DNA from: Umbilicaria muhlenbergii
Lineage: Eukaryota > Ascomycota > Lecanoromycetes > Umbilicariales > Umbilicariaceae
Direction of reading: 5' to 3'
DNA length: 64,000 bases
Assembly: GCA_000611775.1 (NCBI GenBank)
Contig: KK106982.1
Span: 2,909,992 to 2,973,991 of the forward strand
This document shows positions 43,514 through 54,510 of the stretch, piece by piece. The stretch's first letter is position 1, and every line of letters begins with the position of its first letter. The position numbers and the translations under genes are program-made. Under the pieces are notes generated by a model. That model saw only the letters and a list, made by a program, of their open reading frames with translations. It made no database searches and had not been told where the DNA came from.

Positions 43514-45296
43514 GCTGAGGTATGGTGTCCTTGCCAAGGAAAGGCAGAGGAGTTGTCGTGCATCTTCGAGGCGAAGGTGTTATAGTGTTTATGTGGAGGA
43601 AGGCTAATGGGATGCTGTGATTGCGTGCTTTATTGAGTTGAAGATGTTAGGGTGTTCACTTGGAGGAAAGGTAATGGGTTGCTATAACTGCGTGCTTTAT
43701 TGAGTTGAAGATGTTATGGTGTCCTTGTGGAGGAAGGTAATGGGGTTGTTGTATTTCCGTGATTTTCGAGCCGAGGTGTCTTAGAGTGCCCAGAATTCTA
43801 TTGGATATTTTCAGTTGAATGGGCTCGGATTTCAGCATTTTTAATCACTCGTGATAGTTACTGGGAGACTGGAACATGGCCACTTGTACGTGTAATCAAA
43901 GCCGTTTATGAGTGCAAAGAAGCATCAAGAAATCCACTGTTTGACTGATTGATCGAGATTCGCCCATGCCCAAGTAGCCAGCGGTCCATAACTAGTGCAC
44001 GCCTAAAAGTGCTTATCCCCAGCCGACAATCTATTACCAGCTGAAGACAATCGAGGGGCTTCCCTATAGTTCGCCTGCAGACAGGGCACAATCCGACTAC
44101 CACAGGCCACAATGATAACTTGTCGTTCGCCAGAGGATGGAAGGGTATGCCCAGCGTGTAAGAATGAATTCCGGCGAAGTGTCAAAACGATTCCTCAATC
44201 CTCATGGGCTCCTCCGAGAACGCGAGCGTAAGGGCCGACGTACGGTTCCAGGATGACGACAGTCAGCACGTATTGTTCTAGCATCCTGAAGCCCATATCC
44301 GGACCTCTTGATTGCCCATGATCCTCTGGAAGTGGACCTTCCGGGCTGTAATGGGTGGACACCACTGCACTGGAGCACCACCGCTGCCAATAGAGCGGCA
44401 ATGGTAGAAGGAATCTTACTTACGACAGGTTCAATTGATGTAAACTGAAAGGAGGATATAGAATGCAGCGTTTTTTCAGTCGTAGCTGGAAGTGGTGATA
44501 TTGAGCTACTTAGGGCTTCAATCGCATGGGACGGAATAGAAATCAACTCAGCAGAGCAAAACAAGCGCACGCTTCTGAATCGACCAAAAGACATGGACTA
44601 AGGATAGACACTCCTCCGGACCTGGTATTAACATTTAGAATGCGTAGCGCATCTAATATAACGGGAAGGAATACGTAAGATAGGGCGTGGGGAAGCTCAG
44701 GAAGCTACAAGGCGTGGCTTGAATGGCGCTATAGAAGTAATGCACAGTACACAGACCTTTCGGTAGCCGCGGCTGCTGAAAAACTCGTTGGTAGGTGAGA
44801 GATGATAGAACAATTGACATGTTTAAGCCCGTACTGTGACAACTCGCTGTTGGAGGAGAAAGCTCGTCTTCTCCGTGCACGCCAGTTGCAACAGACTCTT
44901 TAGTGTGTGAAGTAGCAAGCATGCATCTCTGATCAGCACAATCGTTGCACAATTGTTGAGCATTTTGAAACAGAGACTGCGCTGTCATTGACATGCGACG
45001 CGGGCGCAGATGACAGAGAGAATTTGTGTTGATGTTGAACAGATTCAGAGGGAGAAAAAGTTGAGGAGAGAAGGAGAACAAAAGGCGAACAGAGCGGCGG
45101 CAGGGTCACATGACGTGCGTTGCCGGTTTCGGTGAGGGCTAACCGTAAGCGGCAATTCATATGAACGCAGTGGGTGGACGTGGGTGGACGTGTCCCGAGC
45201 CATCCCGCCTAGAGTAGGCAGCCGTGGCAGCAATTTCTACGTCCAGTTCCTTCCACACCAACTTCCACACACCAAGTCCTCCCCACCTTGACTCTT
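43514..45296. other. Intergenic 1.8 kb, starts with 67-bp tandem repeat
   Basis: After the repeat there are several medium minus-strand ORFs (44653-45081, 44202-44594, 43906-44112). A minus frame 44594-44424 with a GTAAGTAAG donor could join 44383-44195, but the intron would be only 40 nt. I could not build a convincing gene. Confidence 0.4.
43557..43797 (+). repeat. 67-bp tandem repeat
   Basis: Units start with CGTG at 43557, 43624, 43691 and 43758, spaced exactly 67 bp. Units 2 and 3 share CGTGCTTTATTGAGTTGAAG and GTGGAGGAAGGTAATGGG-like ends. Unit 1 is diverged and unit 4 is diverged and incomplete. A further degenerate piece (TATGGTGTCCTTG) precedes unit 1 at about 43521. Confidence 0.85.
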
Positions 45297-46613
45297 ATGA
45301 TGTTTGAGCAGATGCATATCAGCTGCCCGCAACCCATCAAGCCTTTGAAAAGGAAGCTTTCACAGCTAGGTCTTCTCAACGAGGCAAATCCTACAGCGTT
45401 CAGTTTGACGCATCAAAGTCGGATCGAAGATTGGCTTATTGATTCTTCTAGCCGCAGTCAAAATCGCTCCGACACTTACCTCGTCTTTGGAACCACGAAG
45501 GAACTCGGAAGCCAGCGTTGTCGATCTGACAGCTTCATTTCGACTCGAAACGGTTGGAAATCTACAGCTTCAATGTCTGATCAACCGCCTCACGCTCCCA
45601 TAACTCCACTGTCGTCCACCGTTTCATCAAGTTCCCAGCGGGACCGTGTTAAATTGCCCGGCTATAGAAGAGATGTTCTTCAACCCCATGGCATTTACAT
45701 CGATCCTTACAATCGGCAGGTCCCGGAGCAAATCACCAACATGGCTCATCATGTTCTGTACAAACCGAGGACTTCTCCCCCATTGGGCGCCAATCAGATT
45801 GAAGATCTGCGCTCAAGTCTCTACGAGACAAGAGACATGAAAGAGGATGATGCAAAGATAAAGCTTCAAAGTACAATGTTTCCATCTAGTACTTACGGTG
45901 ATCGAATTGTGTCAACCACACAACCGACCTTGAGTGTTGAGGGGTTACCCCATCAACGATACGTTCCACAGCCAGTTGTACAACCCAAACCAGATTTGTC
46001 TTACGGATATCACAAGAATGCTTTCACTCAACCAGAAGCATATCTTCAACAGACCTCTGCATTGAAACCATATGCTATACCCAATACCGACTACTACTGG
46101 CCCTTTTTCCACATTGAGTTCAAATCTCAACCGCGAGGAGGGACGCACTGGGTGGCCCAGAATCAAAATGCTGGGAGCGGCACCCATAGTGTAAGATCAA
46201 TGGAAACGTTGTTGGAATACGCCAAGTACAATCCTAATCGCCATCATCAGGTTGGCGATTCGGTAGCATTTTCTTGTTGTATTGATTCGGAATATGCCAC
46301 GCTCTGGGTCCATTGGGTAGACAAAGGCCCTGACAACACTGCCCACTACGTGAGCAGCTGTCTTGGTACCTATGTCTTTCGAGACACGACTCAGCTTCTA
46401 GAGTTTCGAAACCATGCGAAGAACATCATCGAACACGGATTGGATCAGCGGCTAACCAAGATCAAGCAAGCGTTAAGCGACATAATGCAGTTCGATCCGG
46501 AATGGACCGCTCAAACGGAGAGCTCTTCCTCCAGACGTCCCAAGCGAAGCGCTGCTCGGCGTTCTTCCAGCTCCAACTTTACTAGGAGCCAGCCGTCTCA
46601 AAAGCGACGTTGA
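45297..46613 (+). CDS. DUF7924-like protein (PD-(D/E)XK nuclease-like fold), paralogue 2
   Basis: 438 residues, single exon, from the ATG at 45297. The first ~230 residues are variable and rich in Ser/Pro/Gln. The C-terminal domain (about 250-400) is related to paralogue 1 at 8210-9657. Its core is YYWPFFHIEFKSQPRGGTHW, then VAQNQNAGSG, with an intact E-F-K followed by Gln as expected for a PD-(D/E)XK active site. The pattern then continues CIDSEYATLWVHWVDKGPDN (paralogue 1: SLDHEYARINVHWLG). The domain ends FRNHAKNIIEHGLDQRLTKI, matching FQRAVKNILDYNVNERLSRI in paralogue 1. A basic tail (RRPKRSAARRSSSSN) suggests nuclear location. Nuclease activity is inferred, not known. Confidence 0.75.
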   Translation: MMFEQMHISCPQPIKPLKRKLSQLGLLNEANPTAFSLTHQSRIEDWLIDSSSRSQNRSDTYLVFGTTKELGSQRCRSDSFISTRNGWKSTASMSDQPPHAPITPLSSTVSSSSQRDRVKLPGYRRDVLQPHGIYIDPYNRQVPEQITNMAHHVLYKPRTSPPLGANQIEDLRSSLYETRDMKEDDAKIKLQSTMFPSSTYGDRIVSTTQPTLSVEGLPHQRYVPQPVVQPKPDLSYGYHKNAFTQPEAYLQQTSALKPYAIPNTDYYWPFFHIEFKSQPRGGTHWVAQNQNAGSGTHSVRSMETLLEYAKYNPNRHHQVGDSVAFSCCIDSEYATLWVHWVDKGPDNTAHYVSSCLGTYVFRDTTQLLEFRNHAKNIIEHGLDQRLTKIKQALSDIMQFDPEWTAQTESSSSRRPKRSAARRSSSSNFTRSQPSQKRR

Positions 46614-47585
46614 GCATTCGAGGTATTTACTTTGAGAGACTGCGGGTAGAGCACACTCACGCATGGGCCGTGATAGAACTCATCACCCGTAGCACTCTCT
46701 AGGTACTTTCTAACTTGCGAGTCGGTCCGCGGCAGAGGGTACAGTGACTATGATAGCTGCGGCACCGCCCGCTAGAGATGAGCACGAGGTTCAGAAACTC
46801 GATATAACGGACTTGGCGGATTTTTGGAAGAATTTCAATTGGAGCACAAGGGGCAATTCACCTAGACGCCGAATACATTGAATAACGAGAAGCCCTGTGA
46901 TGGTTCCACAAGCAAGGTGTGACAGAATATTTGCCAATCAAGTAACCTGAACGCTGTGTCACTCCAGGCAGCCACCGATCTCCCTCCCCCACGCTTCTCC
47001 TCATAGAATCATAATCCTCTACTGCAACACCACTCTGAACTGCTGCTTCCACGCGCATTTAGTTCCCCCATCCCTGCTCAGCCTCCAAACTATCATCTCG
47101 TTGATTGTGACAGCCGCGATAGCCCCACGAGAACAACTCCACCTCGTGCTAACTGAGGGGCAAATCCATCCCTTACCTATCAAGCCGTCAAGCCTTCGCT
47201 CACTGACCCGGTTCTCACCACTCCAGCGATCCCCGGGTTGGCTAGACTGAGTTCAAAGCGTGGAGATACATTCTTGATCGCATTACCTCGCTGCGAACGT
47301 CTTACTCCCGCCGCCCATACACCTTCTGTGCAGCTTTTACGGTTCAGCACATGTTTAGCCTGCCCTGCGCCAAATCAGCAGCACCCGAAAGCTTTCCCGT
47401 AAGGGAGCAGACCTGAAGATGTCTATAAAGTGAGTACAGCTCCCCCTATAGGTGACTAGAGATCTGGGAACTGTTTATTGTACGGATCGTTGCGTTGCCG
47501 TCTCTTTTGATACATCGCACACCCACTTTTTCTACTCGCAGCACATATCCACACATCCCCACTCTGCTTTTGGCTTTCTGCGTAT
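46614..47585. other. Intergenic 1 kb
   Basis: Between the DUF7924-like paralogue 2 and the WBP2-like gene. Short ORFs only. The part near 47440-47585 should be the leader of the downstream gene. Confidence 0.5.
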
Positions 47586-48492
47586 ATGGCACCAAAACAG
47601 CAGAAGACCAGCATACTAAAGAAAATACGCGATCGCGTTGACAGCTGGGTGATGCTCGATGAGAGTACGGGTTTCGTGCCACTGCCCAAAGAACGGATCC
47701 TTTTTACCTCGCCACCGCGGACCACTCTAGCAATCCAGACACCAAACTCGTACCCAGGGAAAGAACCGTTGGCAATACATAGCAGTGCCGGAACAGCCTT
47801 TCTTACAAACCAACGAGTAGGCCTTCCCAGATCTGAGTGCTTTCGTCCATTACTGATCAGTAGCCACTCTACAGCTCGTTTATCTACCCGCCGCGCCTAC
47901 GACACATCTCAAATCCTTCTCCGCACCTGTCATGAACCTACAAGATGCCCACGTCCACGCTCCCTTCTTCGGCGCCAATGTTTGGACTGGTATACTCCAG
48001 CCGGTCACAGGAGGTGGCATTCCGCCACATCATGCATTTGTGGAGATCAAAATGACGTTCAAAGAGGGTGGAGCATTCGACTTTCATTCAACGTATGAAC
48101 GGATAAAAGAAAGTCTTTCGCAGGCTATCGAACTTGCCAGGGAAAGCGGGCAGGTGACGGCAACTTCTGGTCAAATGGCAGGAGTGGACCTGTCAACGGT
48201 GCACTTAGACCAATTACCTGCATACGAGGATGTCGGGCCAAGCAGACCAGTCCCACCGGCCCGACTGGTGCAACCAATACCGTTTTCGCCTCCTGCCGCT
48301 GGTCCCCCCCTGATGCGGGACAGCGGTGTTTTGCTACCATCTGGGGAGGAGCGGAATGCAAAGTCCTCATCTGAGCAATCGTCGTCTAGTGTTCATGCAG
48401 AAGTACCTACGGAACCCCCGCCAGGGTACGACGAGGTACAACGAAGCAGTGTAGTTGATAACCTGGAGGAGAGCATTAGGAGGTCACAATGA
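47586..48492 (+). CDS. WBP2-like protein with GRAM-type domain and PY motifs
   Basis: Two exons, 47586-47816 and 47875-48492 (donor GTAGGC, acceptor CTACAG), giving ~282 residues. The join restores FLTNQRLVYLPAAPTTHLKS. The N-terminal GRAM/PH-like domain resembles WW-domain-binding protein 2: FVPLPKERILFTSPPRTTLA, then MNLQDAHVHAPFFGANVWTG and GGIPPHHAFVEIKMTFKEGG. The C-terminal half is proline-rich with LPAYEDV and PPPGYDEV, the PY form bound by WW domains, for example of Rsp5-type ubiquitin ligases. A role as a membrane or ligase adaptor is inferred from the family. The in-frame ATG in MNLQ is not the start. Confidence 0.88.
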
Positions 48493-49042
48493 GGAGGATG
48501 TCTAGGCGCAACCTTCGGTCGCTGAGTAGAGCGGGACAATCAACAATATGAACAGCGCTGGCGCACATCGGGAGCGGAAAATATTACACAATAGACACAA
48601 ATTACTTAACTGGCAACTCGGACTTGGGTGGATACAAGGAGGTTTGTAGCTCCGAAAGGGGCGACAAGATGTTTACAATTAGTGTCTAATAAATGACGAT
48701 ATGGAATCTGTACGCTGCAATAACCGATTCCGTCACGATTGGCTTTTGAGTGATGCGATGCTACTCGTATGTGCAGTACAGCAGATGAAGACACATGTAT
48801 GGAGTATGTTCCGTCGAGGATTATATCGGAGTAGAACGCCGAATCCCCAATCACGTGCGCCCATAGCGCCGGCAACCAATCACAGCGGCCAATGCATCTC
48901 GTCAGCGAAACGTTAAACTTTCTTCCTTTCCCTGCCACAGCTTCCACATCTCTCCCTCGTAGCCAGCAGCTCCCCCCCACCCACCCAATTGCTTCCTCAC
49001 AACAACTCCACATACGACTGCAACCCCATCCAATCGCCCACG
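48493..49042. other. Intergenic, QCR6 promoter
   Basis: Upstream of QCR6; holds a CCAAT-box cluster listed separately. Confidence 0.6.
48847..48892 (+). promoter_or_regulatory. CCAAT-box cluster with CACGTG upstream of QCR6
   Basis: Three CCAAT pentamers within ~46 bp (about 48847, 48876 and 48888) and a CACGTG at about 48852, some 150-200 bp before the QCR6 start. CCAAT is the site of the HAP/CBF complex, known to control respiratory-chain genes in fungi, which fits the gene. Binding is inferred. Confidence 0.5.
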
Positions 49043-49850
49043 ATGGGGTTCACCGACCTCTTCCAGAACTTCTACGCCTCGCTGTCCTTTACGGAACTGC
49101 ATGCCGAGGCGGCGCCCGAGGAGAAGGATGATGATGCCGAGGATAAGGGGGATGAGGGTGAGAAGGGAGGGGATGAGAAGAATGAGGGCGGTGATGAGGA
49201 AGAGAAGGCAGAGGCAGAGGGAGAGGATGGGGGCGAGGAGGGAGGAGAGGAGGAAGGCGGTGATGACGAAGAGGAGGAGGAGGAGGAGGAGGAGGCAGAG
49301 GAGCCGGAGGATCAGAAGCCGAAGATTGAGGAAGGTATGTGGATTACTAGGCAGGAGTGATTGTGTTTTGCTGTTGTCGAAGCAACACCGTGGGTGTATC
49401 TGGTTGGTACCGGAAATCACCCGTTGATCTGCATGTCAATACGCCCTGCGGGCTACCGTTCATTGCCATACACCCAGGGAGTACCTTGGCTGACTAGGCT
49501 TCTGATATAGCATGCGCCAATTCCTCTGAATGTGCCCCGGCAAAGCACCACTACGAGGAGTGTGTCGAGCGCGTGACGGCGCAGCACTCGGACCCGAAGC
49601 ACAAGGGCCCGAAGGAGGATTGTGTGGAAGAGTGTAAGCCGCCAATCACCCTACCTTTGCCCAAGCCTCAGGCCAATCACACTGTCTCTCTATTTCGCCA
49701 GTCCTGGCTCAGTGCAGTCACACCGCCGTTGGGCTTCATATGTTATGGACTTGGATAGAATAGTGGCTGACATCGGCGGACACAGTCTTCCACCTTCAGC
49801 ACTGTGCAACCCAGTGTGCCGCTCCCAAGCTCTTCCGGCAACTGAAGTAG
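49043..49850 (+). CDS. QCR6: Cytochrome bc1 complex subunit 6 (hinge protein, Qcr6)
   Basis: Acidic subunit of respiratory complex III that helps cytochrome c docking at the inner mitochondrial membrane. Three exons: 49043-49334, 49511-49633, 49786-49850; ~159 residues. The N-terminus MGFTDLFQNFYASLSFTELH precedes a very acidic Glu/Asp/Gly tract (about residues 25-97). The conserved hinge domain then reads CAPAKHHYEECVERVTAQHS, followed by KGPKEDCVEEFFHLQHCATQ and CAAPKLFRQLK, with the paired Cys of the UCR hinge family; both joins are needed to build it. The acid tract is encoded by a purine-rich GAG/GAA repeat. A CCAAT cluster lies upstream. Confidence 0.95.
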
Positions 49851-50172
49851 GGCACTACTCGATAAAGAGCCTTGACAGCCTCGAAAATGAGAAACCGTAT
49901 TCCTTGGAGCTTCAACCGGGTTCTATGGGCTGTCAAGACACCGTCCAATGGAATCTGAAAATCTCACGCCTGTACAGCAATTCTCGCCACAAACCCCTGT
50001 ACTACCTTTCCCATATGTCTACTAGAGCGTGTACAATCCGTGTTGCATAGAATACACGTCTGTCGAAGAGAGCATGGAGCACCAATAGTGGACTCTAATA
50101 TACCCACACAAATATGCATCATTTTGTACTCCCAAACCCCACCCTTAGATGCCATACAAGCACATAAACCCC
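49851..50172. other. Intergenic, convergent 3' ends
   Basis: 322 bp between QCR6 and the MFS transporter. Nothing recognised. Confidence 0.6.
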
Positions 50173-51586
50173 CTACCCCCCCTCCCCCCTCAACACCGCC
50201 TGAAACACCAACGTCCTCTTCATATTAAACGGCGGCACCTCCCCTCCCCCGGCTTTCAACGCATCACTCACCACAATAAACACCCCGCCCAACACCTGCC
50301 CCCCCGCCCAACAAATAACACTGCCCACCTCCGCCCCCACGGGGTACGTCACCTCGACCAAGAACTCCAACGCCACGGGCACCAAGCTGAAACTCGCCGC
50401 CCCGAGCACGCTCAGCACGACATAGGGCGCAACGACGGCGCGCGTCGGCGGCGCGAAGACAAAGGCCAGATAGGTGGCCGCGATGACGGGGACGAGGAGC
50501 TTGAGGACGAGGAGGTAGCGCTTGGAGCGGTCGACGACGGGGCTGGTGACGGCGGCGGCGGCGAGGCCGACGAGGATGAGCAGGGCGCCCGCGACGCCGG
50601 ATTCGGTTTCGGAGAAGCCGTAGGGGGTCAGGATTTGGGCCAGCAGGGAGGAGAGCGAGATAAAGAAAAAGACGAAGAAGGAGAAGAGGGCGAAGAAGAG
50701 AAAGAAAAGAGGGATGAGAGCGAGGAAGGAGAAGAAGAAGAGGAAGAAGAGATGGGCGAGGGCGCCGCCGAAGGGGATGGCGAGGCTGGCGACGGCGGTG
50801 GCGGAGACGCGGCCCGTGGGCGAGAACCAGAGGTCCGAGTAGCGGGTTGGGGCGCTGAGGACGAAGGGCTGGGCGAGGCCGATGAGGATTTGCCCGAGCA
50901 TGAGGATGGCGAAGCCGGTGGAGGGCGGGTGCAGGCGGGAGCCGAGGTAGCGGAGCCAGTTGCCGAGGAGGAGGAGGAGGGAGGCGAGGAGGAGGGAGGT
51001 GCGGGGCGGGTGGTGGTGGAGGGTGTGGAGGGTTAGGGGGGAGGCGAGGACGAAGGCGAAGAGGAAGGCGGTGCTGAGCCAGTTTATGGTGGAGGGGGAG
51101 GTGGAGAAGTAGAGGGAGGTGGTGTTGATGACGGGGGAGTAGGTGAGCCACTGGAGGGTTTTGGTGTCAGCAATGCGCGGGAGGGACTTTGTCAAAGGGG
51201 GAGGGAGAAGAGTTGGAGAAGAGGGAGAGGGAGTGGGGAGGGGAATAATGGAAATGGAAGAGACGTACATCCCAGCTCACGATAATATTCAACAAGACCA
51301 GTTGAACGAGTCCGAACCACCGTCGCTTGTAGACTCTATACACCACCCTCTCCCCCTCCGCCGTCCCTTCTCCCTCTCGCTCTCGCTCTCCCTCCCCCCC
51401 CTCTTCTCCCTCGACTCGCTCCACCACCACCACCTCATCCACATACCCCCGCTCCACGCGTGTTTCGCGCTCGTCTGCCGAGCCCATCGCGCTCAACTCA
51501 GTCCATTCGCCAGAGTCGGATTGCGGCAGGAGGGAATGCTCTTCACTGGGTCTGCGGCGTCCTGGCAGAAGAACATCCGGAGACAT
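50173..51586 (-). CDS. MFS transporter, SLC49 (FLVCR/DIRC2)-like
   Basis: Two exons, 51586-51269 and 51150-50173 (119-nt intron, GTACGT to CTCCAG), ~431 residues. A ~90-residue hydrophilic N-terminus is followed by KRRWFGLVQLVLLNIIVSWD and WLTYSPVINTTSLYFSTSPS, then INWLSTAFLFAFVLASPLTL, characteristic of the SLC49-like branch. Later come LGQILIGLAQPFVLSAPTRY and LTPYGFSETESGVAGALLIL. Between PFGGALAH and ISLSSLLAQ is a ~35-residue, almost pure Phe/Leu stretch encoded by a polypyrimidine run. There, family members usually have a loop and membrane spans of clearly greater length, so the centre looks shortened, or the assembly collapsed. Substrate unknown. The coding strand is C-rich, turning G-rich at the 3' end. 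Confidence 0.82.
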
Positions 51587-52174
51587 GTATATAGGGGCGA
51601 GGGGACATGCCGGCAGGGACGGGACAGGAGGTCGCTACGTGCTTACCTTACCGCGTGCTGACCGGAGGATTCTTTAGTGCGTGGCAGAGGGCATGCTGCG
51701 GCCAGGGGGAGGGGGCACGGTCGAGAGAGGTGTATGCGACAAGGCTTGGCGCAAAGCGGAACTTGTTCGGTCCGCGTCGGGAATCCTGGCGTCGGGGGTT
51801 GCACACAGTTGGGCAAGTTTGGTTTTACGGGCGTAGTTGATTGTAGAGATGATGAATGTACCTCGTATGCTTTCGCTATCTATGTCTTTCTATCATCGTA
51901 CATCTAAACCCTGCCAGTCCCCAGCAAGCAATGCCAGCTGTGGCATCCACAGCGAGATGCCTGCAGCACCCAGTCTCGAATCCCCGACAAGCCCTGCTTA
52001 GACGCAGAGCACTACTCTATTAACGCAACAAAGGATGGCCGTTGGCCTGAGTTGAGATGAAAAGAACACGCGTTCGACTGAAGCCATATGCAACGCTACC
52101 ATGGTGTTGACCCTCAAATCGCAACCCGCCACCCAAACTACAACAACCGATAATATCTCGAAACCAGCACCAGC
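51587..52174. other. Intergenic
   Basis: 588 bp upstream of the MFS gene and downstream of the mannose-1-phosphate guanylyltransferase gene. Short ORFs only. Confidence 0.55.
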
Positions 52175-53536
52175 CTACATGATGATAGCAGGGACTACCG
52201 ACTGTTAGCAGAAGCGCTTTCCTTGCAGTGCTACATCACATACCGTCAACGTTCTGCTTGATCGACTTGTGTGGCAATATCGATCCTCCGTTAACGTAGA
52301 TTTCATCGCCAATCGTAACATCATCCCCAAGAACAGACACGTTCTCCAGTCTTGCCCATCTCCCAATAGTGCTGTTCCAGCCCACAATGGTCGACTTCAC
52401 CCACGCGTGGTCTTTGATCTTGCTGCCAGCCAAGAGCACACATCGTTGCAGCCTCACGCCGTCTCCGATCACGACGTTCGGCCCGATTGTAACGTTGGGT
52501 CCAATCCGGCAGTTCTTGCCAATCTTAGCTGAAGGGTCCACGAGCACGTTGCCGCCGTACACGTAGGGTTCCGATGACCTCGCAAGCTTCTTCGAGCCCT
52601 TTTTCGTGAGAGATGAAAGGTACAAGCAAGTGCCGGCCAGGAAGTCTTTGGGCTGCCCCACGTCCATCCAGAATCCATCCAGATCAAAGGAGTGCAGTTG
52701 ACCATCCTTGCAGATGGCCGGGAAGGTTTCTTGCTCGATCGAGGTCGGACGGAGTTCAATACGATTTAGAACGCTTGGGTTGAGGATGTAGATACCGGCA
52801 TTGATGCGGTTCCCTACGAACTCGACGGGCTTCTCCACGAATCGGTCGATACGTGAGGTTTGGCCTGGCTTGTGCACAATAACACCGTATTTTGAAGGTT
52901 CCTCCACCTTTGTGACCACGATTGTTCCCTCGTTGCCGTGTTGCTTGTGGAATTCTGCCAATTGGCTGAAGGGGTAGTCGCAGATAACATCGGAATTGAG
53001 CACAAAGAACGGAGTGTCGTCTTTTCCCAGGATCTTCTCTGCCAGCTTGAGCGGACCCGCCGTTCCAAGTGGTTCCGTCTCAACGGAGAATTCGATATTG
53101 ACTCCGTACTCTTTCTCGTACTACGAGAGATTCAGCTCGGTGGCTTCACGACGTCGATTGCCCCGCCAGAGGCCATTCTACTGACCTTCTGAAGCGCCGA
53201 CACCATGATGTCAGGCCTATAGTTGACAGCGAGTACGATGTCCGTAACGCCTGCGGCGGCCAGAGCTTCCACCTGATGCAGGATCATTGGACGGTTGGCG
53301 AATTCGACCAATGGTTTGGGGAGTGTGAGGGTCTAATCATGGTCAGAATGTTGCCGCCATATGCGCGAGCTACGATAAGCGGCAGAGCTGTCGTCTTATT
53401 GGGCTTAGAGCGGGAAGACGCCGTACCAGAGGTCGTAGTCGGGTACCAAACCCTCCAACGAGAATGAGTGCTACAAGGAGGAGAGATGTCAGCGGGCCAT
53501 AGAGTACAGCACAGGAGGTAAACGCCAACCTTTCAT
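52175..53536 (-). CDS. MPG1: Mannose-1-phosphate guanylyltransferase (GDP-mannose pyrophosphorylase)
   Basis: Makes GDP-mannose from mannose-1-phosphate and GTP for glycosylation, GPI anchors and cell-wall mannan, in the cytosol. Five exons: 53536-53530, 53470-53427, 53332-53186, 53120-52244, 52194-52175; exactly ~364 residues, as in other fungi. The first exon is only ATGAAAG and the last only 20 nt (coding VPAIIM). Joined N-terminus: [20 protein letters not shown], then [20 protein letters not shown], the nucleotidyltransferase signature. Further blocks are [32 protein letters not shown] and [12 protein letters not shown]. The C-terminus is a left-handed beta helix of hexapeptides ([20 protein letters not shown], then [11 protein letters not shown]). 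Codon use is balanced. Confidence 0.97.
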
Positions 53537-54510
53537 CTTGACGACGGGCTAACGTGAACTTTTTGGGCAGTGGGATTGGATTGAGGCGACTTGGAAAGGG
53601 CGGTGGAGAAGATGTTGGGCTATAAGGCAATTGCTGAGGAAACGAGTGTGTTGCCGCAGTAACAAGCTACTGTCGAAGCTCAGTCTTTGTATTCGACAGA
53701 TTCGAGATGATACAGAAGTGTCGTGATGGTGGGGAGAGAAAGGACAGCTGGCAAGGGCGAATTCCTCGATGAGATTTGGGATCGGTCAGAGTCTCGGCTC
53801 GTCGTACTCGTATTATTACTAGGAGCATCTGGGCTGAGGCTTCACCTGATCTTCGAGCAGGGATGGCAGAAAGGGGCGAAGACGCTAAGCAAGGGAGTGA
53901 AGACGGGAGCTAAAGTAGGCTGTAAATGAAATGCCGGGGTCCACGGCTTCGTGTTCCGGACAACACCGTTGCACACCTGACCTGGATCCAAGTCATCGTC
54001 TATTTCGAGATTCTATCTGACTTCTTTCAGCCGTGAGATGTCCTTGATTCAAACACGTGTGTGGCGACAGGCTCTTGAGGGATCTATGCATTGTCCATCG
54101 TCATCAACAGAGAGTCTCTGCTACCATTTTGCTTAGGATTCTGGCTGGGGTTACCCCTCGCCAAGCGCGGGAGCCCCCTTGTGACCTTTCCAGCGCGCTG
54201 CAAGAACCCCCACCACGCGTTTCATACTTTCTTACAAATTTATTTATTTCACTCATCCTCGATTCATGGCATCTTGTGACTTATCCCAAAGTACGCAGAG
54301 CAGTTAATATTGTACCGTCTACCCCCAAGCAAATCGACCTCAGAGAACGGAAAGACCTCCAGAGCAAGGGAAATAAATTGAGACGACTGTCCGAATATCA
54401 TGCGGCCGCCCTTGATCGACCCGAAAACAGCCAAGGATCAATGCCTTCTCCTCAGCTGACTCATCAATCGGAGCTGGAGTCGTGAGTTTTATGCCAATCT
54501 GGGGGAATTT
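53537..54510. other. Intergenic 1 kb
   Basis: Upstream of MPG1 and downstream of the OB-fold-like gene. Two plus ORFs of 68 and 142 codons without features. Nothing else. Confidence 0.5.

Noticed and set aside
44195-44594. Two-exon minus gene candidate with a GTAAGTAAG donor
   Set aside because: The intron would be 40 nt, shorter than all others in the window, and upstream exons could not be joined in phase.
50149-51036. 295-codon plus ORF with Glu/Gly-rich translation opposite the MFS gene
   Set aside because: Complement of the transporter coding strand; the acidic run is the antisense of the Phe/Leu polypyrimidine stretch.
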